A stretch of 7,603 bases of DNA from Jatrophihabitans sp. (GCA_004299665.1 SCQZ01000463.1:1-7603), one strand, 5' to 3'. Shown: positions 1 through 7,252, counted from the first letter of the stretch. A program made the numbers and translations. The notes: generated from the letters alone by a model not told the origin.

Positions 1-1860
1 TCGCACCCGGACGACGTGCGGCTGCGCGTCATCGCCGACCACGTGCGCTCCGGCCTGATGCTGATCGGCGACGGCGTCACCCCGTCGAACGAGGGCCGCG
101 GCTACGTGCTGCGGCGGCTGCTGCGCCGCGCGATCCGCGCCATGCGCCTGCTCGGGTACGAGGACCGGGCGCTGCCGGACCTGCTGCCCGTGGCACGCGA
201 CTGCATGGCGCCCTCCTACCCGGAGCTCGCCACCGACTTCGAACGCATCGCGACCTACGCGTACGCCGAGGAGGAGGCGTTCCGCGCCACGCTGCGCGCC
301 GGCACGGCGATCTTCGACGGCGCGGTGGCGGACACCAGGCAGGCGGGCGGCACGCAGCTGTCCGGCGACCGCGCGTTCCAGTTGCACGACACCTACGGCT
401 TCCCGATCGATCTCACGCTCGAGATGGCGGCCGAGGCGGGCATCTCGGTCGACGAGGCGGGTTTCCGGAGCCTGATGGCCGAACAGCGCGCCCGGGCCAA
501 GGCCGACGCGCAGGCGAAGAAGACCGCGCACGGCGACCTGAGCGTGTACCGCAGCGCCCTCACCGCGCCGGTGGAGTTCACCGGCTACCGGGAGCTCGAG
601 CGGGAGGCGAGCGTCACCGCGATCATCGCGGCCGGCGGGCTGGTTCCCGCGGCCGGCGAGGGCGAGGACGTCGAGATCGTCCTGGACCTCACCCCCTTCT
701 ACGCCGAGGGCGGCGGGCAGCAGCCCGACCGCGGCCGTCTCAGCGTGAACGCACCCGGGCGCGAGGCGGAACTGACCGTCGTCGACGTGCAGCAGCCGAT
801 CCCGGGGCTGATCACCCACCGGGTGACCGTGCTCTCCGGCGAGGTGCGCCCCGGTGACGCGGTGCTCGCCCGGGTCGACCCGTCGCGGCGGGGCGCGATC
901 TCGCGCAGCCACTCCGCGACGCACCTGCTGCACGCCGGGCTGCGGCGATCGCTCGGCGACTCGGCCGCGCAGGCCGGCTCGCTCAACGCCCCCGGCCGGC
1001 TGCGCTTCGACTTCACGACCCCGTCCGCCGTGCCGCACAGCGTCCTGGGCGAGATCGAGGACGAGGTCAACGAGGTGCTGCTGCGCGACCTCGAGGTGCG
1101 CTGGTTCGTGACCGACCAGGGCGAGGCGAAGCGGCTGGGCGCGATCGCCATGTTCGGCGAGAAGTACGGCGACCGGGTGCGTGTGGTGGAGATCGGCGAC
1201 TACTCCCGGGAGCTGTGCGGCGGCACCCACGTGGCGCGCAGTTCGGTGATCGGCATGGTGAAGCTGCTTGCGGAGTCGTCGATCGGCTCGGGGGTGCGCC
1301 GGGTCGAGGCGCTGGTCGGGCTGGACGCGTTCCGGTTCCTGGCCCGCGAACACGTGCTGGTCTCGCAACTGTCGGAGGAGTTCAAGGCGCAGCCCGAGGA
1401 GCTGCCCGAGCGGATCGGTGCCGTGCTCGAGCGGCTGCGCGGCGCCGAGCGCGAACTGGACCGGCTGCGGGTGGGCGTCGTGCTCGCCGGTGCCGGATCC
1501 CTGGCCGCGGCCGCCCAGGACGTCGCCGGGGTGCAGTTCGTCGCGGCCGAGGCCCCGCCGGGCGTGTCCGGCAACGACCTGCGCTCGCTGGCCCTGGACG
1601 TGCGCGGCCGGCTGCGAGCCGGCGAGCCGGCGGTCGTGCTGCTCGCCTCCGCGGGGGACAAGGGTGTCGCCTTCGTCGCCGCCGTCAACGAGGCGGGGCA
1701 GGCCGCCGGGCTGGCCGCCGGTGATCTCGTGCGCGCGTTCGCTCCTGCGCTGGGCGCCCGGGGCGGCGGCAAGGCCGACCTGGCACAGGGTGCCGGCGGG
1801 GACGCGACGAGACTCGCAGCCGCCTTCGACGCCGCCCGGGCCTACCTGACCGGCAGGTGA
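1..1860 (+). CDS. alaS: alanyl-tRNA synthetase, C-terminal part (5' end outside window)
   Basis: Charges tRNA-Ala with alanine in the cytoplasm and hydrolyses mischarged Ser- or Gly-tRNA-Ala. The frame is open from base 1, giving 619 residues against a usual length near 890, so roughly 270 N-terminal residues (most of the class II catalytic core) lie upstream. The visible part starts near the end of the core with the conserved GVTPSNEGRGYVLRRLLRRA stretch (about bases 76-135). The editing domain follows: a HSATH zinc motif with His codons at 910 and 922, and the CGGTH motif with Cys at 1216 and His at 1228. These are the four expected zinc and editing residues. A charged, probably coiled-coil segment (about 1375-1470) leads to the C-Ala domain, which ends with the glycine-rich GARGGGKADLAQGAG motif. 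The stop overlaps the start of ruvX. Nothing looks broken. Confidence 0.97.
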   Translation, partial: SHPDDVRLRVIADHVRSGLMLIGDGVTPSNEGRGYVLRRLLRRAIRAMRLLGYEDRALPDLLPVARDCMAPSYPELATDFERIATYAYAEEEAFRATLRAGTAIFDGAVADTRQAGGTQLSGDRAFQLHDTYGFPIDLTLEMAAEAGISVDEAGFRSLMAEQRARAKADAQAKKTAHGDLSVYRSALTAPVEFTGYRELEREASVTAIIAAGGLVPAAGEGEDVEIVLDLTPFYAEGGGQQPDRGRLSVNAPGREAELTVVDVQQPIPGLITHRVTVLSGEVRPGDAVLARVDPSRRGAISRSHSATHLLHAGLRRSLGDSAAQAGSLNAPGRLRFDFTTPSAVPHSVLGEIEDEVNEVLLRDLEVRWFVTDQGEAKRLGAIAMFGEKYGDRVRVVEIGDYSRELCGGTHVARSSVIGMVKLLAESSIGSGVRRVEALVGLDAFRFLAREHVLVSQLSEEFKAQPEELPERIGAVLERLRGAERELDRLRVGVVLAGAGSLAAAAQDVAGVQFVAAEAPPGVSGNDLRSLALDVRGRLRAGEPAVVLLASAGDKGVAFVAAVNEAGQAAGLAAGDLVRAFAPALGARGGGKADLAQGAGGDATRLAAAFDAARAYLTGR

Positions 1861-2303
1861 CGCCGGTGCCGGGGCGCGCCGGGACGTGGCTGGCGGTGGA
1901 CGTCGGTTCGGTGCGGGTGGGCGTGGCGCGCAGCGATCCGGGAGGCGTGCTCGCGGTCCCGGTCGCGACGCTGGCCCGCGACGCCCACGGCAACCGGGAC
2001 ATCGCGGACATCGCGGCGCTGGTGATCGAGTACGCCGCCGTCGGGGTCGTCGTCGGGCTGCCGCGGACCCTGCGTGGGCAGGAGGGCACGGCGGCCGCCG
2101 CGGCCCGCGCCTACGGCGCGGCGCTGGCCGCCGCGATCGCGCCGGTCCCTGTGGAATACCTCGACGAGCGGCTCACGACGGTGACGGCGGCGCGTAAGCT
2201 CGCGACCGGTGGTCTGCGGGGGGGCAGGGCGAAGCGGGCCGTCATCGACCAAGCAGCCGCCGTGGAACTGCTGCAGCACTGGCTGGACAGGACACATGAC
2301 TGA
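1857..2303 (+). CDS. ruvX: RuvX/YqgF family RNase H-fold nuclease (putative Holliday junction resolvase, pre-16S rRNA processing)
   Basis: A 148-residue cytoplasmic protein, usual length for the family. YqgF in E. coli takes part in 16S rRNA 5'-end maturation; mycobacterial RuvX has been described as a Holliday junction resolvase, so the physiological substrate is not settled by sequence. The RNase H-like fold signature is clear: LAVDVGSVRVGVARSDPGG at residues 12-30 with the first acidic residue D15, VVGLPRTLRGQEG at 65-77, DERLTT at 103-108, and VIDQAAA at 129-135 with D131. D15, D103 or E104, and D131 are the likely metal-binding set. The GTG start shares bases with the alaS stop (GTGA at 1857-1860), and there is no clear Shine-Dalgarno, so translation probably depends on termination of alaS. 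The last 8 bases overlap mltG. A run of seven G (2218-2224) does not disturb the frame, since conserved residues follow it. Confidence 0.93.
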   Translation: MTPVPGRAGTWLAVDVGSVRVGVARSDPGGVLAVPVATLARDAHGNRDIADIAALVIEYAAVGVVVGLPRTLRGQEGTAAAAARAYGAALAAAIAPVPVEYLDERLTTVTAARKLATGGLRGGRAKRAVIDQAAAVELLQHWLDRTHD

Positions 2304-3522
2304 ACCGCGCCGACCGAACCCGCGCCTGTACGCGGACCCCGGGTACGACGAGCCGGACGACCTGCTCTTCCGCGAGAACGACCTCTTCGAGGACGCCGAC
2401 GAGCACGGTCACCGCCGGCACCGCCGCGCCGACCGGCACGCGCCGCCCGGCCGCAGCCGCCGCCGCGGCGTCCTCACGGTGCTCGTCCTGCTGGCCGCCG
2501 CGGTCGTTGCCGCGGCGGCCTGGGTCGTCGTGCCCAAGGTGAGCGGGCTGTTCGCCGCCGACGACTACGCCGGTCAGGGAAGCGGGTCGGTCACCGTCGT
2601 GGTCTCGCAGGGTGACACCGCGAGCGACATCGCGAACACGCTGGTGAAGGCCGGCGTCGTCAAGAGCGCGCAACCGTTCGTCGACGCCGCCAAGACGAAC
2701 CCGGCCTCGTCGGGCATCCAGCCCGGGACGTACCGCCTGCGCAGCCACATGTCCGGCGCCGCCGCCCTGGCGCTGATCCTGCAGCCCTCCTCCCGGTGCA
2801 CGGGCTGCGACCTGATCATTCCCGAGGGTGCGACGGTCTTCGAGGTCGAGAAGGGACTCGACCAGAAGCTGGGCGCCGGGCAGGCCGCCGCGGTCCACCG
2901 GGCGATCACCGACGTCAGTGACCTGGGGGTGCCGCTGGGCTACCAGGCGGCGAACGGCCCGCTCACCTCGGTCGAGGGATTCCTCTACCCGGCGACCTAC
3001 ACCCTGGACCCGAAGGCGTCGCCGGCGGACCTGCTGCAGAACATGACCGGCCGCTTCGCCGAGCACGACCGCGCCACCGGGTTCGCCCAGGACGCGAAGG
3101 CGCTCGGGCTGACCCCGTACCAGGCGCTGATCATCGCCTCGATCGCCCAGGCGGAGGCGAAGTACCCGGACGACATGGCCAAGGTCGTGCGGGTGATCCT
3201 CAACCGGCTGGCGGCCGGCCGGCCGCTGCAGATCGACGCGACCTCCCGCTACGGCGCGATGGTCAACGGCGCCGATCCGAGCACCGTGAGCTACGCCCAG
3301 TACGACTCCCCGTACAACACCTACCTGCACGACGGCCTGCCCCCGACCCCGATCAGCAACCCGGGGCCGGAGGCGTTGCAGGCCGCCGTCAACCCGGCCG
3401 CCGGCGGCTGGATGTACTACGTCAACTCCGACGCGGAGGGGCACCTGTTCTTCACGAACGACGAGAACGCCTTCGCCGCCGCCGCCGCCGCCTGCCGGGC
3501 CAACAACTGGGGCTGTGGCTAG
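2296..3522 (+). CDS. mltG: endolytic murein transglycosylase MltG (YceG-like), membrane-anchored
   Basis: Cleaves nascent glycan strands outside the membrane and is thought to set glycan length by terminating polymerisation. The protein has 408 residues. A long acidic then Arg/His-rich cytoplasmic tail (1-57) precedes one membrane helix (about 59-80), followed by the exocytoplasmic domain. A LysM-like subdomain (about 97-165, starting VTVVVSQGDTASDIA) comes before the YceG catalytic domain. Recognisable motifs are VEGFLYPATY (225-234), IIASIAQAEA (279-288) with E287 aligned to the catalytic Glu of E. coli MltG, NRL (303-305), LQIDATSRYG (311-320) and YNTYLHDGLPPTPISNPG (340-357). The ATG at 2296 is chosen over upstream in-frame starts because it overlaps the ruvX stop by 8 bases, has AGGA just upstream, and the tail plus helix begin here. 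The C-terminus is an Ala run ending in a Cys-containing tail instead of the usual TxxEH ending. A cytoplasmic acidic tail of this kind is, as I recall, common in actinobacterial homologues. Confidence 0.93.
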   Translation: MTEPRRPNPRLYADPGYDEPDDLLFRENDLFEDADEHGHRRHRRADRHAPPGRSRRRGVLTVLVLLAAAVVAAAAWVVVPKVSGLFAADDYAGQGSGSVTVVVSQGDTASDIANTLVKAGVVKSAQPFVDAAKTNPASSGIQPGTYRLRSHMSGAAALALILQPSSRCTGCDLIIPEGATVFEVEKGLDQKLGAGQAAAVHRAITDVSDLGVPLGYQAANGPLTSVEGFLYPATYTLDPKASPADLLQNMTGRFAEHDRATGFAQDAKALGLTPYQALIIASIAQAEAKYPDDMAKVVRVILNRLAAGRPLQIDATSRYGAMVNGADPSTVSYAQYDSPYNTYLHDGLPPTPISNPGPEALQAAVNPAAGGWMYYVNSDAEGHLFFTNDENAFAAAAAACRANNWGCG

Positions 3523-4339
3523 CACCGGACCGGGCCGCGCCGCCGCCGTCCTGGGCCGGCCGGTGACGCACTCGCTCTCGCCGGTGCTGCACCGTGCCGC
3601 CTACACGGCACTCGGGCTCGACTGGTCCTACGAGGCCGTCGACTGCGACGAGACGGGGCTGCGCGCGGTGCTTGCCTCCCGGCCGGACTGGGCCGGGCTG
3701 AGTTGCACCATGCCGTTGAAGCGAGCGGCACTCGCCGTGGCGGACGAGGTCGCGCCCGGCGCGGCCACGGTGGGGGCGGCCAACACCCTGCTGCCGCTGG
3801 CCGGTTCCCGGTGGCGCGCCGAGAACACCGACGTCGCGGGGGTCGTCGGCGCGGTCCGGGAACACCGCGTCACCCCGCTGTCGGCCACGGTGCTGGGCGC
3901 CGGCGGGACCGCCCAGGCGGCCGTCGTCGCGCTGGCCGCGCTGGGGCTGGACAGCTGCTCGGTCCTGGTCCGTGACCCGGACCGCGTGGCCGACCTGGCG
4001 GTCACCGCGCAGCGTGCCGGGGTCGCGATCCGGGTCGCGGCCCTGAACCCCGGCGCCGACGCCCTCGGCGCCGACCTGGTCATCTGCGCACTGCCGCCCG
4101 GCGCGGGCGACCCGTTGGCGGACGCGGTGTGGCATCCGGGGCAGGCGGTGCTCGAGGTCGTGTACGACCCGTGGCCGACGCTGCTGGCGCAGGCCGCGGC
4201 CTCGGCCGGGGCGACGGTGATCAGCGGGTCGCTGCTGCTGCTGCACCAGGCGGCCCGCCAGGTGGAGCTGATGACCGGGCGTCCGGCACCGGTCGAGGCG
4301 ATGCGCGCCGCGCTGCGGTCCGTCGTTCCCGGCTCGTAG
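3515..4339 (+). CDS. aroE: shikimate dehydrogenase
   Basis: Reduces 3-dehydroshikimate to shikimate with NADPH, the fourth step of the shikimate pathway to aromatic amino acids; cytoplasmic. It has 274 residues, normal for AroE. The substrate domain shows HSLSP (19-23), CTMPLK (64-69) with the catalytic Lys at K69 (codon 3719), AANTL (88-92) with N90, and ENTD (103-106) with D106 (codon 3830). The nucleotide-binding domain has the GAGGTAQAA loop (128-136). The NADP-phosphate motif, NRTxxR in E. coli, reads VRDPDR (152-157). The C-terminal substrate-binding helix reads SLLLLHQAARQ (239-249) with Q245. The GTG start at 3515 overlaps the mltG stop by 8 bases and places the AVLGRPVTHSLSP signature at the correct distance from the N-terminus; GGGG lies only two bases upstream. 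The gene ends 17 bases from the convergent oxidoreductase stop. Some actinobacterial AroE homologues also depart from NRT, so I read this as a normal AroE. Confidence 0.94.
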   Translation: MASTGPGRAAAVLGRPVTHSLSPVLHRAAYTALGLDWSYEAVDCDETGLRAVLASRPDWAGLSCTMPLKRAALAVADEVAPGAATVGAANTLLPLAGSRWRAENTDVAGVVGAVREHRVTPLSATVLGAGGTAQAAVVALAALGLDSCSVLVRDPDRVADLAVTAQRAGVAIRVAALNPGADALGADLVICALPPGAGDPLADAVWHPGQAVLEVVYDPWPTLLAQAAASAGATVISGSLLLLHQAARQVELMTGRPAPVEAMRAALRSVVPGS

Positions 4340-4356
4340 CCTGGCGCGCCGGGCCG

Positions 4357-6636
4357 TCAGCCTGCGCGCTCGAGCCGAACGACCACCGACTTGGACGCCG
4401 GCGTGTTGCTGACCTCCGCGACCGAGTCGATCGGCACCAGCACGTTCGCCTCGGGGAAGTAGGCGGCGACGCAGCCGCGGGGGGTCGGGTAGGCGACGGC
4501 GCGGAAGGCCTTGGCCCGCCGCTCGCCGTCCGGCGCGACGCTGACGACGTCGACGAGGTCGCCGTCGGCCAGCGCGCGGTCGCGCAGGTCGTCGGCGTTG
4601 ACGAACACCACCCGCCGGCCGCCCTTGATGCCGCGGTACCGGTCGTCCAGGCCGTAGACGGTGGTGTTGAACTGATCGTGCGAGCGCACCGTCTGCAACA
4701 GCAGGTGGCCCTCGGGCACCTCGACGGTCGTCGGCGGGTTCACGGTGAACCGGGCCTTGCCGGTCGCGGTCTTGAAGGTGCGCGAGTCGTGCGGCCCGCG
4801 CGGCAGCATGAAGCCGCCCGGCTGCGCCACCCGTTCCTCGAAGGCCTGGAAGCCCGGCACCACGTGTTCGATGTGCTTGCGGATGACGCGGTAGTCCGCC
4901 CCCATCTGCCGCCAGCCGACGTCGTCGCCGAACAGCGCGTGCCCGAGCGCGGTCACGATCGCGATCTCGCTGCGCAGTCCGTCCGAGCCCGGCGCCAGCC
5001 TGCCGGAGGAGGCGTGCACCATGCTCATCGAGTCCTCGACGGTCACGAACTGCTCGCCGGCGGCCTGCACGTCCCGCTCGGTGCGTCCCAGGCAGGGCAG
5101 CAGCAGCGCCTCGGTGCCGTGGCACAGGTGCGACCGGTTCAGCTTGGTCGCGACGTGCACCGTCAGCGCGCAGTTCGCCATCGACGCCTCGGTCAGTTCG
5201 GTGTCCGGGGTCGCGGACACGAAGTTGCCGCCGAGGGCGAAGAAGACGTCGACCCGGTGGTCGCGCAGCGCGCGGATGGTGTCCACGGTGTCCCAGCCGT
5301 GTTGCCGCGGCGGGTCGAACCCGAACTCGTCGCGCAGCGCGTCGAGGAAGGCGTCCGGCATCTTCTCCCAGATGCCCATCGTCCTGTCGCCCTGCACGTT
5401 GCTGTGCCCACGGATCGGCGACGGACCCGCACCGGGCCGGCCGATGTTGCCGCGCAGCAGCAGGAAGTTCACGATCTCGCGGATGGTGGCGACCGCGTTG
5501 CGGTGCTGGGTCAGCCCCATCGCCCAGCAGACGATGACGCTGCCGGCCTCGGTGACGGCCGAGGCGAGATCCTCGATCTGGCGCCGGGACAGGCCGGCCT
5601 GTGCGGTGAGCACGTCCCAGTCGAGGTCCCGCCAGCCCTGGGCCGCGGCGTCGAACCCGTCGCAGTAGCGCTCGATGAAGTCGCGGTCCAGCGTGCTGCC
5701 GGGATGGTCGTCCTCCCGGGCCAGCAACGCCTTGTTGACCGCGGCGAACAGCGCGAGGTCACCGTTGACCCGAACCGGCAGGTAACTGTCGGCCAGCACC
5801 GTGCCGGTGCCGGCCAGTCCCCTCGGCGTCTGCGGGTTGCGGAACCGCCCGAAGCCCGCCTCGGGCAGCGGGTTGATCGCGACGATGCGGGCCCCGCGCC
5901 GCTTGGCGTGCTCCAGCGCGGTCAGCATGCGCGGGTGGTTCGTCCCCGGGTTCTGGCCGACGATCACGATCAGTTCCGCGTGGTGCTCCAGGTCGTCGAG
6001 GGTGACGACGCCCTTGCCGACACCGATCGTCTCGGACAGTGCGGCGCCGCTGGACTCGTGGCACATGTTCGAGCAGTCCGGCAGGTTGTTGGTCCCCAGC
6101 CGCCGGGCGAGCAACTGGTAGACGAAGGCCGCCTCGTTGCTGGCGCGGCCGCTCGTGTAGAACACTGCGCGGTTCGGGTCGGGCAGCCCCCGCAACCGGT
6201 CGGCGACCAGCGCGATCGCGTCGTCCCAGGAGATCGGGGCGTAGTGCGTCGCGCCCGGGGCGAGGTACATCGGCTCGGTGAGCCGGCCGTGGTGCTCGAG
6301 CCAGTGGTCGTCCTGCGAACGCAGGTCGGCGATCGAGTGCTCGGCGAAGAACGCGGCGTCGACCCGCTTGCGGGTCGCCTCCCACGCCACCGCCTTCGCG
6401 CCGTTCTCGCAGAACTCCGCGGTCTTGCGGTGCTCGGGATCGGGGTCCGGCCAGGCGCAGCTCGGACAGTCGAAGCCGTCGACGTGGTTCATCTTCAACA
6501 ACGTCTGCAGGCTGCGCCTGGTGCCCATCTCCTCGTAGGCGTAGCGCATCGAGGAGGCGATGGCCGGAACTCCGACCGAGGTCTTCTTCAGCGGGCCGAC
6601 GGAGATCTCTTGCTCGTTCGCGGACGAGTCAGCCAT
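4357..6636 (-). CDS. FdhF/YdeP-type molybdopterin oxidoreductase (formate dehydrogenase-like alpha subunit)
   Basis: A 759-residue protein (from the ATG at 6636) of the bis-MGD oxidoreductase superfamily, closest to the clade containing E. coli YdeP, CbbBc and mycobacterial FdhF; the physiological substrate of this clade is unclear. The N-terminal region has GFDCPSCAWPDPDP (C57, C60) and EFCENGAK (C76, K81), a short cysteine set that may hold an Fe-S cluster. The Mo site is DCSNMCHESSG, with C192 (TGC codon at 6061-6063) and H193 aligned to Sec140-His141 of E. coli FDH-H. PIRGHSNVQGD contains R409, aligned to FDH-H Arg333. The C-terminal molybdopterin-binding (dinucleotide-binding) domain begins about 625 and includes HDQFNTTVYG. 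No signal peptide or Tat motif is seen, so it is probably cytoplasmic. GTG 6642 and TTG 6645 are in-frame alternative starts, but ATG 6636 has AGG at better spacing. It lies 16 bases after the transporter gene, and divergent fdhD fits a sulfurtransferase-dependent enzyme. I am confident of the family, less so of formate as substrate. Confidence 0.9.
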   Translation of the reverse strand: MADSSANEQEISVGPLKKTSVGVPAIASSMRYAYEEMGTRRSLQTLLKMNHVDGFDCPSCAWPDPDPEHRKTAEFCENGAKAVAWEATRKRVDAAFFAEHSIADLRSQDDHWLEHHGRLTEPMYLAPGATHYAPISWDDAIALVADRLRGLPDPNRAVFYTSGRASNEAAFVYQLLARRLGTNNLPDCSNMCHESSGAALSETIGVGKGVVTLDDLEHHAELIVIVGQNPGTNHPRMLTALEHAKRRGARIVAINPLPEAGFGRFRNPQTPRGLAGTGTVLADSYLPVRVNGDLALFAAVNKALLAREDDHPGSTLDRDFIERYCDGFDAAAQGWRDLDWDVLTAQAGLSRRQIEDLASAVTEAGSVIVCWAMGLTQHRNAVATIREIVNFLLLRGNIGRPGAGPSPIRGHSNVQGDRTMGIWEKMPDAFLDALRDEFGFDPPRQHGWDTVDTIRALRDHRVDVFFALGGNFVSATPDTELTEASMANCALTVHVATKLNRSHLCHGTEALLLPCLGRTERDVQAAGEQFVTVEDSMSMVHASSGRLAPGSDGLRSEIAIVTALGHALFGDDVGWRQMGADYRVIRKHIEHVVPGFQAFEERVAQPGGFMLPRGPHDSRTFKTATGKARFTVNPPTTVEVPEGHLLLQTVRSHDQFNTTVYGLDDRYRGIKGGRRVVFVNADDLRDRALADGDLVDVVSVAPDGERRAKAFRAVAYPTPRGCVAAYFPEANVLVPIDSVAEVSNTPASKSVVVRLERAG

Positions 6637-6652
6637 GTTCACCAACCTACGC

Positions 6653-7240
6653 TCAGATCCGCCAGTGGTAACCGATCGACAGATCGACCGCCGTGGCGAA
6701 TGCCAGGTACATCAGCCAGCCACCGGTCGCCAGGTGGAACAGGCCCAGGAACCGCTCGCCGATCTTGACGCCGACGGCGGCGAAGAAGTCGCTGAAATAG
6801 ATCGCGAACAGCCCGAGGAACAGCAGTCCCACCGGCCAGTCGCCCACCTTGAAGAACACCGTGGCGCCCATCGCCGACACCGTCATGTACGCGACGCACA
6901 TGCCCGCGTTCGGCCGCGGGTCGTTGCCCTGCGCTCGGTTCCAGCCGATCGCGAACCAGTGGATGCCGTACGCGGCGAACGCGAGCGCGGCCATGTACAG
7001 CGGGGCGGACTTCTGGAACACCTGGAACCAGGTCATCCCCACGAACAGGATCACCCCGGTGACGAACTGGCAGAAGCCCGGCATCCAGATGCCCCAGACC
7101 CCGGTCGACCGGTCGACACCGGGGTCGCGTTTGGGCCAGCCGACGAGTTCCTGCGGGCCGTAGATCAGATATCCCGTGCCCAGGCCGAAGAAGCCGAGCG
7201 CGAGCGGGGGGAAGGCGGATTGAGCGAGCGTGACGTCCAT
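6653..7240 (-). CDS. six-helix membrane protein, probable GPR1/FUN34/YaaH (SatP) family carboxylate transporter
   Basis: A 195-residue, strongly hydrophobic protein with about six membrane segments, near residues 11-29, 48-69, 79-100, 112-131, 136-156 and 163-185. Length and helix count match the GPR1/FUN34/YaaH family, whose best known member SatP moves acetate and succinate. Family-like stretches are PPLALGFFGLG (11-21), MPGFCQFVTGV (53-63) and MAALAFAAYGIHWFAIG (83-99). The canonical NPAPLGL signature of helix 1 is only partly kept, so substrate cannot be assumed. The ATG at 7240 is chosen because a strong GAGGAGG Shine-Dalgarno lies 5 bases upstream; the longer frame back to 7285 adds only a proline-rich stretch and would translate this site. 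It is the first gene of a two-gene unit with the oxidoreductase downstream, suggesting supply of a substrate or export of a product. AmiS/UreI and FocA/NirC families were considered but fit less well. Confidence 0.7.
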   Translation of the reverse strand: MDVTLAQSAFPPLALGFFGLGTGYLIYGPQELVGWPKRDPGVDRSTGVWGIWMPGFCQFVTGVILFVGMTWFQVFQKSAPLYMAALAFAAYGIHWFAIGWNRAQGNDPRPNAGMCVAYMTVSAMGATVFFKVGDWPVGLLFLGLFAIYFSDFFAAVGVKIGERFLGLFHLATGGWLMYLAFATAVDLSIGYHWRI

Positions 7241-7245
7241 CTGAT

Positions 7246-7252
7246 CCTCCTC
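7246..7252 (-). promoter_or_regulatory. ribosome binding site of the transporter gene
   Basis: On the - strand this reads GAGGAGG, a near-perfect Shine-Dalgarno, 5 bases before the ATG at 7240. It decides the start of the membrane protein against the longer in-frame start at 7285, and it is the strongest such site among the complete genes here. Confidence 0.85.

Noticed and set aside
2218..2224. Seven-G run in ruvX as a frameshift or sequencing error
   Set aside because: Conserved residues continue in the same frame on both sides (DERLTT before, VIDQAAA after), so the gene is intact.
2209..2295. Upstream GTG start giving mltG 29 extra residues
   Set aside because: The extra part overlaps conserved ruvX coding sequence and looks like its frame-shifted shadow; ATG 2296 has the overlap and binding-site context.
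4343..4350. GGCGCGCC palindrome between aroE and the oxidoreductase as an operator or attachment site
   Set aside because: An 8-base GC palindrome is expected by chance at this base composition, and nothing mobile is nearby.
2242..5125. Long - strand open frames (2242-3525 and 3452-5125) opposite or out of frame with mltG, aroE and the oxidoreductase
   Set aside because: The composition is typical of GC-rich shadow frames, there is no known motif, and they conflict with well supported genes.
6061..6063. Possible selenocysteine at the Mo-ligand position of the oxidoreductase
   Set aside because: The codon is TGC (Cys), not TGA, so no recoding is needed.
4129..6768. 879-codon open frame on the + strand opposite the oxidoreductase gene
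   Set aside because: It is Arg/Val/Gly/Asp-rich with no recognisable domain and runs antisense to a gene full of conserved motifs. Very high GC with few stop codons explains its length.
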